From NCBI RefSeq assembly GCF_001403875.1, contig NZ_LN884297.1:248001-312000 (forward strand): a stretch of 64,000 bases of DNA. The letters run 5' to 3'. Source of the stretch: Paenibacillus ihumii (GTDB taxonomy: Bacteria > Bacillota > Bacilli > Paenibacillales > Paenibacillaceae). The translations under genes were made by a program, and so were the position numbers. The notes below the pieces were generated by a model. The model had not been told where the DNA came from, ran no database searches, and worked only from the letters and a program-made list of their open reading frames with translations. Below, one piece after another: positions 1 through 8,137 of this stretch. Within the stretch, counting starts at the first letter, position 1; each line of letters starts with the position of its first letter.

Positions 1-65
1 ATGAAAAGCTTGCTGCAAGCGAATCGCGGTTTTGCTTCGTGATTATTTTATTCTAGTACCTTCAC

Positions 66-614
66 TTACTGAGAGCCGAAGCTGTTCAAATGAAACACCG
101 TATCCTGGCTGTACATTTCTTTCGGCGGCGGATCTATGGCAGAATAGCCCAGACCCAGAATGGCAACGACACGAAGCTTTGCAGGAATGTCTAATAACTC
201 GCGGACATAATTTTCCCGCTGAGAAGATTCGCTATGATCCTCAGAATGGTACACCGCTCCCCAAGCTGCTCCAAGTCCGAGCGATGTCGCGGCCAGCCAG
301 AGATATCCTCCAGCGATGGAGGCGTCCTGCAGCCAATATTTGCTCAGCTCCTCATTGCCTATAATCACTATCCCTGCCGCAGCCTGCTCCAGCCATTGCA
401 TATAAGGTGTCGTCTTGCTCAATTGCGCTAGAAGCGGCTTATTCGTGATCACGATAAATTCCCTCGAAGGCAGATTATTTCCGGTAGGAGATAGATACAA
501 AGCCATAGTAAGCTTGTTCAAATCCGTGTCCGAAATGGGGGTCTCTTTAAAGGATGTAATCTCTCTCCGCTTCTGTATTGCCGCCAATACGTCCATGTTC
601 ATTTTAGTCACCAT
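66..614 (-). CDS. nitroreductase family protein
   Basis: The 182-residue protein has the layout of a short FMN-dependent nitroreductase, which reduces quinones or nitro compounds with NAD(P)H in the cytosol. An N-terminal basic FMN-contact stretch (IQKRREITSF, residues 13-22) is followed by SPTGNNLPSREFIVI and a C-terminal Gly-rich GLGAAWGAVY / GLGYS region. The length is near the lower end for the family. ATG at 614 and ATG at 602 are both possible; neither has a strong Shine-Dalgarno. It is divergent from the Fe-S protein gene, and a palindrome lies between them, so the two may share a regulator. The substrate cannot be told from sequence. Confidence 0.85.
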   Translation of the reverse strand: MVTKMNMDVLAAIQKRREITSFKETPISDTDLNKLTMALYLSPTGNNLPSREFIVITNKPLLAQLSKTTPYMQWLEQAAAGIVIIGNEELSKYWLQDASIAGGYLWLAATSLGLGAAWGAVYHSEDHSESSQRENYVRELLDIPAKLRVVAILGLGYSAIDPPPKEMYSQDTVFHLNSFGSQ

Positions 615-685
615 CCAATCCCAGTTTTGTTATATTGATCGATAAAACCAATCTGCTTACTATTATATAACTAATTATTGGAAAT

Positions 686-714
686 TTGATCGAACAAAAA
701 ATAATACCTATAAT
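686..714 (+). promoter_or_regulatory. sigma-A-type promoter of the YqkB-like gene
   Basis: TTGATC (686-691) and a perfect TATAAT (709-714) are separated by 17 bases, 44 bases ahead of the chosen start codon. The -10 hexamer lies inside the left arm and spacer of a perfect palindrome, which suggests repression by occlusion. Confidence 0.7.
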
Positions 715-728
715 GAAATATAGGTATT
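703..728. promoter_or_regulatory. operator-like perfect inverted repeat
   Basis: AATACCTATA and TATAGGTATT form perfect 10-base arms around a 6-base spacer (atgaaa). The element overlaps the -10 box and likely start site of the plus-strand gene and sits in the divergent interval with the nitroreductase. It does not match the Fur, PerR or YodB consensus I know. The regulator is unidentified. Confidence 0.65.
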
Positions 729-757
729 CATCAACATGAATGGAAGGTGCTCTAATC

Positions 758-1078
758 ATGATCAAATTGGAAGTCTCACCGCTGGCCGCCCGCAGAATTC
801 AGGAAAAATTGGGTGAACAGTCCGGCGTTATCAAACTGTATTACGATACGGAAGGCTGCGGCTGCGATGGTATCAACACACTGCTGATTCAAAACAGACA
901 AGGGGAATTTGACATTCCGCTTGATGCCGGGGACTTGTCCTTTGTCGTTGATCGTCAGCATCAGATTTTCTATGAAGATCTGCTGTGGCTTGATGCCGAG
1001 GAGAACTATCCTACCTTCAAATTGAGCAGCAAATCCTCCACGTACAGTTCGAACGTACAGCTTCGAGATTTACGGTAG
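758..1078 (+). CDS. YqkB-like iron-sulfur cluster biosynthesis family protein
   Basis: This 106-residue protein belongs to the HesB/IscA-like fold in the YqkB branch. It begins with the typical IKLEVSPLAARRIQEKLG helix and has a single Cys-Gly-Cys stretch (TEGCGCDG, residues about 32-39). It lacks the C-terminal CGC motif of true A-type Fe-S carriers, so a role in cluster delivery is not assured. The ATG at 758 is chosen because GGAAGG lies about 10 bases upstream; an in-frame ATG at 740 would overlap that site. The gene is monocistronic, with its own promoter and a palindromic operator candidate. Tandem repeats begin shortly after its stop. Confidence 0.8.
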   Translation: MIKLEVSPLAARRIQEKLGEQSGVIKLYYDTEGCGCDGINTLLIQNRQGEFDIPLDAGDLSFVVDRQHQIFYEDLLWLDAEENYPTFKLSSKSSTYSSNVQLRDLR

Positions 1079-1159
1079 ACCGTCTCCACTAGGCTGAAAC
1101 GACTTCTCTAACTTGGCCAAACTACTGCTGTTGATGTGGCCCAAACGGCCTAACAATGA

Positions 1160-1500
1160 CCTGCCGAAACCACACTGCTAACTTAGCCGCAACAACTGAC
1201 GCTGACCTGCCGAAACCACACTGCTAACTTAGCCGCAACAACTGACGCTGACCTGCCGAGACGACTACTGCTAACTTAGCCGCAACAACTGACGCTGACC
1301 TGCCGAAACCACTACTGCTAACTTAGCCGTAACGACTGACGCTGACCTGCCGAAACCACTGCTGCTAACTTAGACTCAACGACTGACGCTGGCCGCCGAA
1401 ACCACTACTGCTAACCTAGACTCAACGACTGACGCTGGCCGCCGAAACCACTACTGCTAACCTAGACTCAACGACTGTCGATGACTGGCCTAAGCGGCTG
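1160..1500. repeat. 46-47 bp intergenic tandem repeat, about 7 copies
   Basis: The landmark CTGCTAAC recurs at 1175, 1221, 1268, 1315, 1362, 1408 and 1454, a period of 46-47 bases. Copies run together without unique spacers and diverge gradually: early copies read TTAGCCGCAACAACTGACG and late ones CTAGACTCAACGACTGACG. No long open frame or start signal covers it. It fills the interval between the YqkB-like and DUF488 genes. Confidence 0.95.
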
Positions 1501-1518
1501 CTTATCGTTATTTACGCG

Positions 1519-1869
1519 TTATTGCCCCTCGAGAACCTCCTTCAGAACAAGGGCGTGGTTATGCTTCTGATCCTTCGCTGCATACAGCAGCGTGACGGTA
1601 TCCGTTTCGCTCCAGGCACGCAATTGCGCAAGATGCGTTTGAACCTCGTCCTGAGCCAGCTCCTGCGCGTAGAGCTGTGAAAATTCAGCAAAACGCTCCG
1701 GCTTATGTCCGAACCACTGCCTTAGCCCGGTGCTCGGAGCGACCTCCTTCATCCATAAGGACAGGCAGGCTTCGTCTTTGGCTACGCCGCGCGGCCATAT
1801 TCGGTCCACCAGGATGCGCTTGCCATCTTCGCTGGCAGGTCTCTCATAGATTCTTTTGATTCTTATCAC
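1519..1869 (-). CDS. DUF488 family protein (YeaO-like)
   Basis: From a GTG start the protein is 116 residues, the usual size of DUF488. It begins VIRIKRIYE and shows the family block DGKRILVDRIWPRGV followed by LWMKEVAPS and LRQWFGH. The GTG at 1869 is preceded by GGAGGGG with an 8-base gap; the upstream 49-codon extension to an ATG at 2016 is unlike the family and is rejected. DUF488 proteins have no firmly established activity. The gene stands alone on the minus strand between the repeat array and dps. Confidence 0.85.
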   Translation of the reverse strand: MIRIKRIYERPASEDGKRILVDRIWPRGVAKDEACLSLWMKEVAPSTGLRQWFGHKPERFAEFSQLYAQELAQDEVQTHLAQLRAWSETDTVTLLYAAKDQKHNHALVLKEVLEGQ

Positions 1870-2119
1870 GGCTTCTTCCCCTCCGTTTATTGCTCCGTTA
1901 CCTCGTAAGAATCCCGTATGGAATTTTATGCAATAAATGTTATCCGTAAGAAAAGCACCCATAGATCCAATACCTGGACAACAGCCCCCGGTCACTAACA
2001 GTTTCTCTTGCGACATAAAGATGCGGAGGCTCCAAGCTTACAATTTCTAATATCCTAAAAGAAACCTGTCCGGCTAGGAGCGATCCTAATCGAACAGGTT
2101 CCATGGGCATGTCTGTAAT

Positions 2120-2584
2120 TTATTTGCCCAAATAGGCGTTCAGCATCCAGTTGTGCTTCTCCAAGGAAGACAGCACACCCAGCAGCAGGTCACTCGTCGC
2201 TTCGTCCTCGGCTTGCTCCGCAGCCGCCATTCCGCGCTTCAGTTCTCCGATGATCACCTCGAAGTCCGCCACTATGGCCGCCACCATCTCTTCGGCTGAT
2301 GTCTTGCCTCCCGCCTCGGAAATCGTCGCCTTGGCCAGAGCTTCCTTAAGGGTGCTGATCGGTTCACCGCCAATGGCCAGCAGCCGCTCCGCAATTTCAT
2401 CCACATAGCCGGCTGCTTCATTATATAGCTCCTCGAATTTCTCATGCAGCGTAAAGAAATGCGGACCCTTCACATACCAGTGAAAATGATGCAGCTTCGT
2501 GTACAGCACGGTCCAGTTCGCGATTTGCAGGTTCAGCTCCTGATGCAGAGCTTGCTCGGTTTGAGTTTGCACTTGGTTTGTCAT
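2120..2584 (-). CDS. dps: Dps-family ferritin-like DNA protection protein
   Basis: The 154-residue protein is a Dps-type mini-ferritin, which forms 12-mers that oxidise and store iron and protect DNA during oxidative stress or starvation. The ferroxidase signature is complete: His35 (FHWYVKG), His47 (TLHEKFEELY), Asp62 and Glu66 (VDEIAER), with the 12/15/4 spacing of MrgA-type proteins. The C-terminal segment LEKHNWMLNAYLGK is also typical. The start is ATG at 2584. An inverted repeat about 65 bases upstream fits metal or peroxide control by a Fur/PerR-type repressor, though the match to the PerR box is only partial. It is monocistronic. Confidence 0.95.
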   Translation of the reverse strand: MTNQVQTQTEQALHQELNLQIANWTVLYTKLHHFHWYVKGPHFFTLHEKFEELYNEAAGYVDEIAERLLAIGGEPISTLKEALAKATISEAGGKTSAEEMVAAIVADFEVIIGELKRGMAAAEQAEDEATSDLLLGVLSSLEKHNWMLNAYLGK

Positions 2585-2648
2585 TCATTATTCCTCCATT
2601 CAACAAATCGATAATAAGGTTCAAGTGTCTTCGTTTTAATTATTTTAA

Positions 2649-2667
2649 ATTTAGACTAGATCTAAAT
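2649..2667. promoter_or_regulatory. inverted repeat upstream of dps, PerR/Fur-like candidate
   Basis: ATTTAGA - CTAGA - TCTAAAT is a perfect 7-5-7 inverted repeat. Set against the 15-base PerR consensus (TTATAATNATTATAA) the core TTAGACTAGATCTAA keeps 9 of 14 defined positions. Peroxide control of dps/mrgA by PerR is known in Bacillus; use of this site is inferred. Confidence 0.5.
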
Positions 2668-2810
2668 CTTAAATATATATTACCATGTTTCCACGCTTCA
2701 TGCAATGAATAATGCATGAACATCCTATGAAGGGATGGCCTTATTGAATTTTGCGCGAAACGAAGGTTTTTTATGCAAAAAAGACCGGCGCTCACGCACC
2801 AGTCCCCGAT

Positions 2811-3200
2811 TTATACATCAAATTCCTTGCGGATATGCAATTTGAATTGCTCCAGACTGCGTTCCATTTGCCGGATGCCTTCCTCTACCAGCTGGCGATC
2901 GATAACGCTGCCGGACTCGGACTTTACCTTACGGATGGACCATGCTTTCTTCTCCTCTTCCAGATAAGCCTGACGGCGCTGAAGCTCCTTGTATTTATCC
3001 AGCAGATCTGTGATGATATCGTAGAATCTCTCATAGTCCACGATAATGTCATCCAGGAAACGGTCCACTTCCTCTTTCTCGTATCCGCGCATTTTCACGT
3101 CAAAATCCTTCTCATGAATAGTCAGGGCGTCCAGCTTGATGCCGAGCTGCTTGAATAAGCCTTTCTGGTCCTCCAGCTTGCGCGTATATTCGTCTTGCAT
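2811..3200 (-). CDS. DivIVA/GpsB-like coiled-coil cell-division protein
   Basis: The 129-residue protein carries the DivIVA N-terminal lipid-binding and dimerisation domain: LTIHEKDFDVKMRGYEKEEV followed by RFLDDIIVDYERFYDII, at about residues 26-65. A predicted coiled coil (KYKELQRRQAYLEEEKKAW) and a C-terminal helical stretch follow. GpsB-type proteins link division and wall synthesis at the septum. The protein is longer than GpsB (about 100 residues) and shorter than DivIVA (about 160 or more), so the assignment is to the superfamily. The ATG is preceded by GGAGGG at a 6-base gap. The gene is downstream of the pectin operon but separated by 80 bases. Confidence 0.85.
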   Translation of the reverse strand: MQDEYTRKLEDQKGLFKQLGIKLDALTIHEKDFDVKMRGYEKEEVDRFLDDIIVDYERFYDIITDLLDKYKELQRRQAYLEEEKKAWSIRKVKSESGSVIDRQLVEEGIRQMERSLEQFKLHIRKEFDV

Positions 3201-3282
3201 AATGATCCCTCCACACCTAAGGCTTGAGCATATGTAAATGAATAGCCATTAAATATGGTACCATATTTGCAAGCAATTATCA

Positions 3283-5685
3283 TTATATCTGCAGGCCGGA
3301 CTCCAGCCTGAGAATCTCGATTCCCGCAAGCAGCACAATGCCGATGCCATGTGTATCATTAAGCTGCCAATCCAGCTCCTCTTTATAATACAGCTTATTG
3401 AAGGAGTACCCCGAGCCCCGGCATACACCATATACATTGCCCAGCTTATCGATGCATGCCGCAGTCAGCCCTTCCCAGCCCCTGACCGCCGCCTCCAGGT
3501 ACAAATCCGGTTCCTCAAGCCAGCCATTCCTGATCCCGTGAACGAAAGCATATATGAACATGGCTGTGCACGAAGCCTCGGCATAAGACTCAGGGTCTGT
3601 CAGCACCTGGTGCCACATCCCGCTGCCGCCCTGCAGCCTGCGGTAGCCTTCGCTTAACTCGCAATAGAACCGCAGCAGGTCTGGCCTGAGCCTATGGTTC
3701 CCCGGCATGATCGTCAGCAGCTCAGTCAGCGAGAAGATGACCCATCCGTTCCCCCGGCCCCAGGGCACGCCGTTCGGCTTGCCGAATTTACCGTCGAATA
3801 CATGATGCATTATTCCCAGCTCGGGAATGAACAGGCGCTCTTTATAGCTAATAAACTGGGAGGCAGCATCATTCAGATAACGCTCGTCTCCCGTAAGCTC
3901 ATAATACCTGCAAAGAAAAGGAACGCTCATGTACAAATCATCGCACCACATCGTATCCTTCATAAAATCAACTGTACCGCGCGTCCGGTAGAAGGCCCCG
4001 TCAGGGAGGCGGTCCTGCACATCTGTAATGTAGCGGGCAATATGCGCCGCAGCGCTCTCCGCCCCCCGTATTGGCCGCAGCTTGTTCGCCGCCAGCATCG
4101 CGGCCCCGAAGGAGCCGCAGTCATCCAAAGAATCGATCAAGCTCAGCTGATGATTGATGCCTGGCGCGCCGTAGTGCTCAAGATCCCACTGGGCATAATC
4201 ATGCCACTTGCTGCACTGCTCGATATGCTCCGCGGCATACTCGGTGTATTGAGGTGCCGACAGAGCGGCTCCCGTACTGAGCAGCCCGTACAGCGTAACC
4301 CCCAAGGGATAATTCCATCTGCCATACAGCGTGCTTTCCAGATAAGGCCGGACCCAGCATCCCGGCCGGTCCACCCGCCAATAGGTGGCCTCCGGGCCCT
4401 GTCCGAACAGCCGGTCCATCGCCGGAATCTCCTCGACCCGTGGCGCAGCTGCTGCAGAGAACGCACCAAGATACAGCCAGCTATCCCCCATGCCTTCCAC
4501 GGGATACGGCTGTACAAAGCGGAAGACGGCCTCCGGCGATGACGGGGAGACGGCTTGAGGCTCCGTGAACTTGAAGCCCCAGCACTCGCTCCCGCGTTCG
4601 CTCCTGCAGACCGACTCTACGATAATATCATACCGCCCGAACCCGACGTCCGGTACCCGGATATCCATGCTTCCGTTCTCTCCCGCACCTTGAAAAACGG
4701 GCCGGCCATCAAAGTACACGATGATCTCTCCCGAAAAGACTCCCTCCAGCCGCAGATCGGCCCGCAGGCTGCCGCGCAGCTCCAGCTTGCCCCAGGCGAA
4801 GGCCTTTGCTCCCGGCTCCCCGCCGAACAAGCGGCGGAAGCATCCGCTGTCAAGCTCCTCAGGTGTCCACTCGACCCGCGGATGCCATGCAGTCCACGGA
4901 TTCAAGCAGTTCTCAGCCGGAGGGCCATCGCGATCCAGCTGGATTGAATCATAAGCTCCAGGATGATGGGATCGGGACGAGGATCGAGCACGGCAAGGCT
5001 CAGCCTTGTCTCCTGAGGCGGAACCATCCGTACCCAAGTCATCCGTGTCATGGCCTAATTTTAAGCCAGCACTGTCCCCCCCTGCCCAACCGTCATCACG
5101 GTTTTGGCCGATCCAGCCCGGGAGAATGCGCCAACGTGCCTGCTGCGGCTCGCTATAGACCCAACCTTCGCTCCCGCGGCCTTCACTCGTAGGATTCAGG
5201 AAGTGCATGGGCGCACCCTTGACACTGCCCGTACCGAAAATCCCCCCGCAGCCTGTGCCAACGGCAACAAACTCCAGAACGATATCGTTCCGGCCCTTCC
5301 TCGTTGCGGCGCGAAAAAACGCTCTTCTGTCCGGGAATACGTCATCATTCAAATTCGATTGAAAGGCCAGGCTTCCATTGATATAAATTTTAACCGGACT
5401 GTAGCAGCTGACCGCGAACGGCGTCTCGCCGTCCTTTTCGGCCCACAGCATCCCCCAAACATAGACGAACTGCCCCTCAGACAGCCCCGGCCACCGCTCC
5501 GCCAAATTCATATCATAGCGGCAATCCTCCAAGCGGGGAAAGCCATGGCGGGAATGGATCCGGTAGACGGGAGGCTCGGGCGGATTCGAGCCGATGTAGC
5601 GGCTCGCTATAGCAGCGAGCACCCGTCTAGTCTGTCTCGCGGTATGCCTGGAAATCGAATCATGCGCCGGAAAATAGGTTTGCAT
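3283..5685 (-). CDS. GH105-type unsaturated rhamnogalacturonyl hydrolase with long N-terminal domain
   Basis: The C-terminal half (about residues 430-800) is a GH88/GH105 (alpha/alpha)6 barrel of the YteR/YesR type, which removes unsaturated galacturonic acid from lyase-made rhamnogalacturonan oligosaccharides. The MWCDDLYMSVPF block carries the catalytic Asp candidates (D582/D583); PWGRGNGWVIFSLTELL is also typical. YteR is about 370 residues, so the N-terminal 430 residues are additional and look like beta-rich ligand-binding modules (VKIYINGSLAFQ, IIVYFDGRPVFQG). No signal peptide is seen, so it is probably cytosolic. The ATG at 5685 has GGAGGAGAGG upstream; a longer frame to 5889 is rejected because it reads through the previous gene. 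It overlaps that gene by 26 bases. Confidence 0.88.
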   Translation of the reverse strand: MQTYFPAHDSISRHTARQTRRVLAAIASRYIGSNPPEPPVYRIHSRHGFPRLEDCRYDMNLAERWPGLSEGQFVYVWGMLWAEKDGETPFAVSCYSPVKIYINGSLAFQSNLNDDVFPDRRAFFRAATRKGRNDIVLEFVAVGTGCGGIFGTGSVKGAPMHFLNPTSEGRGSEGWVYSEPQQARWRILPGWIGQNRDDGWAGGDSAGLKLGHDTDDLGTDGSASGDKAEPCRARSSSRSHHPGAYDSIQLDRDGPPAENCLNPWTAWHPRVEWTPEELDSGCFRRLFGGEPGAKAFAWGKLELRGSLRADLRLEGVFSGEIIVYFDGRPVFQGAGENGSMDIRVPDVGFGRYDIIVESVCRSERGSECWGFKFTEPQAVSPSSPEAVFRFVQPYPVEGMGDSWLYLGAFSAAAAPRVEEIPAMDRLFGQGPEATYWRVDRPGCWVRPYLESTLYGRWNYPLGVTLYGLLSTGAALSAPQYTEYAAEHIEQCSKWHDYAQWDLEHYGAPGINHQLSLIDSLDDCGSFGAAMLAANKLRPIRGAESAAAHIARYITDVQDRLPDGAFYRTRGTVDFMKDTMWCDDLYMSVPFLCRYYELTGDERYLNDAASQFISYKERLFIPELGIMHHVFDGKFGKPNGVPWGRGNGWVIFSLTELLTIMPGNHRLRPDLLRFYCELSEGYRRLQGGSGMWHQVLTDPESYAEASCTAMFIYAFVHGIRNGWLEEPDLYLEAAVRGWEGLTAACIDKLGNVYGVCRGSGYSFNKLYYKEELDWQLNDTHGIGIVLLAGIEILRLESGLQI

Positions 5686-7042
5686 CAGCCTCTCCTCCCG
5701 GATACAAGGTAGAATTATACAAGCGCTTGGGCTGGGGCAGCGGCACGCCGGACGGCGGAGCGGACAAATCTGCAGCCTCGCCAGAGTAGACGACCGCCAG
5801 CTCGTCATCATAAATAACGACTTGCTCGGTTCCAACGCCGAGCAGATCGCCATGGACGGCGTAGCCCTCATGCCGGAACTCCGCCACAATATTCAGGTGG
5901 CCGTCATACAGCGCCGGGTATACGCCGCCTCCGCGGCGATAAGCGAGGATATAGTCCGGGGCCCCGGCGCGCCAGCTGCTCAGCGTTTCGGCGATAGTAA
6001 GCCAGCCGCTTGTCGTCCGCTCCTCCTTCCACAGCTCCTTGCCTTCGCAATCGACCAGGAATAGCGCGTCCTTGCCCTTCTGTCCTTTTCCATCGTCCTC
6101 GCGGATCATCCGGTCCAGCCCGGCGATCTGCAGCCCCGGCAGCTCGGGGCGGAATCTGCCCAGCGCGATATGCTGCGATTCGATCGAGCCCTCATATCTC
6201 CACCGCTCACGCCCCTCCCTGTCATACATCACGGTGACGCTGCCGCCGATGACCAGCTCGGTCGCACCATCGCCGTCCACGTCCCCGACCCATATGCAGT
6301 CGGCGTGATCCTCCAGATCGCGGCAGCTCCACAGCACACGTCCGCGATGATCGAGGAGGTCGTAGCCGGCCATCACCTCATCGTAGCCATCACCGTTCAG
6401 ATCGCTCGCCCACGGATAATGCCCGATATTGCCTTCATGTGACCACAGCAGTTCAAATTTGCGGTTCAAAGCCCACATCCGGTGATAGCGATCCTTGAGA
6501 ATGATGTCTGAAGCATGCTCTCCGCCCGACAAATTGGCGATGATGATGCAGTCATGGGCATGCGGATCCGGCAAGTCATGCACCTCCTTGATCCGGCCAG
6601 TCGCCCCGTCCAGGATATGGAACCGGTCATTCATGACGCACAGCACTTCCAGGCAGCCGTCGCCGTCAATGTCATAAATTTGCGCCGGATAATCGGAGCC
6701 CTGGCTTCCCGCCCCCAGGCTCGGCTTGCCCTGCTGCCACAGCATTCGGCCGCTGAGATCATAAGCCGTAAGACACTGCACCTGGTGGGGGATATAACGC
6801 ACATCCTGGCGGTCATCCGGCTGGACGAGCAGCAGCTCGGCGCGCCCATCTCCGTTCAGATCACCGAGCAGCATTTTGCATCTCGGTCCAGAGGCGCTGA
6901 TGTCAATATCCGCCAAACGAAAAGGCCCCCCGGTATGCAGTACATGCTGTGCCTGCTGTCCCTGTTCTAAGTCCAGGCTGTTTGCGTTGTTTCTTCCAGT
7001 CTCAGCGCCCAGCTTCCCTGTCGTACGTTCTGAATGCTTCAT
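5660..7042 (-). CDS. cytosolic FG-GAP/VCBS-type beta-propeller protein
   Basis: The 460-residue protein contains at least four Ca-binding loops of D-x-[ND]-G-D-G form: DLNGDGRAE, DIDGDGCLE, DLNGDGYDE and DVDGDGATE, spaced like propeller blades. The same repeat architecture forms the eight-bladed propeller of PL11 rhamnogalacturonan lyases (YesW, YesX), but the N-terminal beta domain of those enzymes is missing here. It may be a diverged lyase-like enzyme or a carbohydrate-binding propeller; I cannot place catalytic residues. No signal peptide is visible. GGAGAGG lies just ahead of the ATG. It lies between the deacetylase and GH105 genes in the same operon. Confidence 0.7.
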   Translation of the reverse strand: MKHSERTTGKLGAETGRNNANSLDLEQGQQAQHVLHTGGPFRLADIDISASGPRCKMLLGDLNGDGRAELLLVQPDDRQDVRYIPHQVQCLTAYDLSGRMLWQQGKPSLGAGSQGSDYPAQIYDIDGDGCLEVLCVMNDRFHILDGATGRIKEVHDLPDPHAHDCIIIANLSGGEHASDIILKDRYHRMWALNRKFELLWSHEGNIGHYPWASDLNGDGYDEVMAGYDLLDHRGRVLWSCRDLEDHADCIWVGDVDGDGATELVIGGSVTVMYDREGRERWRYEGSIESQHIALGRFRPELPGLQIAGLDRMIREDDGKGQKGKDALFLVDCEGKELWKEERTTSGWLTIAETLSSWRAGAPDYILAYRRGGGVYPALYDGHLNIVAEFRHEGYAVHGDLLGVGTEQVVIYDDELAVVYSGEAADLSAPPSGVPLPQPKRLYNSTLYPGGEADANLFSGA

Positions 7043-7104
7043 GTCCTCTCTCCTTTTCTTCTTCGCCCGCTTATTCTTTTACGCTGATACGCCTTGAAGC
7101 GGAA

Positions 7105-7914
7105 TCAGGCCAAATTTAACCGGCTCCCGCCGGGAACCTCAACGATGCTGCCCTCTACATCAAGCCAGATCGGCGCTGCACCCGGGTTATATACGAAATC
7201 TCTGGCCGCTGAGAATTTCAGCCATCTGCACGTCTGCATGTAATCCGCGATTTCAATGTTCGTTGCATACCAAATATCTTCATGCCCGCCTGCCGTTTCA
7301 CAGAACCGCTCAATCAGCTCCCAATTTCCGTCATGATCGAATTCATAGCTGTGGCCCCAGACGTACATTAAATAAAGATATTGGCGCTTATGCAGCCCGA
7401 CAAAGGTCTCAGCGTGCTCCAGCAGACGGTCGTTATGATGGCAGGTGGCCCGCCATTCCAGCCAATCCTCCGGCAGCCCGAAGCCGCCGTGCGTCTGCAC
7501 TGTCCGCGCATATTCAATCCCGAGATGCGGCAGCAGCTCTTTGATCTCCCTGCTGTAGGAGCCGTTGGGATAAGACATTCCCCGTACGGGCACGCGGAAT
7601 AGGCGCTCCAGATTTTTGCGGTCCTCCAGCACCTCCTCCACAACGGCTTCTATCGGGCAGCGGGCCAGAGTCGGATGCCGGACCGTATGCACGGATACCT
7701 CATGTCCTTCGTACAAAGCGACCGCTTCTTCCGCAGTCAGACGATCTTCTCCTCCCAGCAGCCCGGAATTGATATGGAACGTCCCCCGAATCCCGTAACG
7801 GTTAAAAATCCCGACCAGTCGCTCATCAGCTCTCCGTCCGTCGTCATAGCTCATCGTGAGCGCCTTGTGCTTTCCCTGGGGATAGCAGAAATAAATATTA
7901 GGCTGCTTCTTCAT
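7105..7914 (-). CDS. NodB-type polysaccharide deacetylase
   Basis: The 269-residue protein has deacetylase motif 1 as TMSYDDG (Asp24/Asp25) and motif 2 as HTVRHPTL (His76, His80), the metal-binding Asp-His-His set of CE4-type enzymes. GTFHINSG and the later YPNGSYS also fit. It lacks a signal peptide, so it probably acts on an imported oligosaccharide; in a rhamnogalacturonan locus a role in removing acetyl groups is a reasonable inference. The start has a strong AAGGAGGGGG at an 8-base gap. A 223-base spacer separates it from the upstream DUF1961 gene; that spacer shows no recognisable site. Confidence 0.85.
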   Translation of the reverse strand: MKKQPNIYFCYPQGKHKALTMSYDDGRRADERLVGIFNRYGIRGTFHINSGLLGGEDRLTAEEAVALYEGHEVSVHTVRHPTLARCPIEAVVEEVLEDRKNLERLFRVPVRGMSYPNGSYSREIKELLPHLGIEYARTVQTHGGFGLPEDWLEWRATCHHNDRLLEHAETFVGLHKRQYLYLMYVWGHSYEFDHDGNWELIERFCETAGGHEDIWYATNIEIADYMQTCRWLKFSAARDFVYNPGAAPIWLDVEGSIVEVPGGSRLNLA

Positions 7915-8137
7915 ACAGTGCTCCCCCTCCTTTTATGGCTCTAATGGTACCGTTATTTGTTGGTTTTCGCCGGCTGCGGTGCTGGCTGTGTGGCTCTTCG
8001 ACTCCTTGGACACATTAGCTGTGCTGTTGTGGCTCGGATATTCGTTTCGCTTTTTGATGATCGTTCCGGTTTGTTTTACTAATGAAAAGGGCAAGCTGAA
8101 CCCTCGCCTTGTGGCTGCGTTGACTGTGTTCACTCCG

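Noticed and set aside
3694..4542. Long plus-strand frame opposite GH105
   Set aside because: It is a shadow of a high-GC coding sequence, rich in Arg/Pro/Ala and without motifs or a ribosome binding site.
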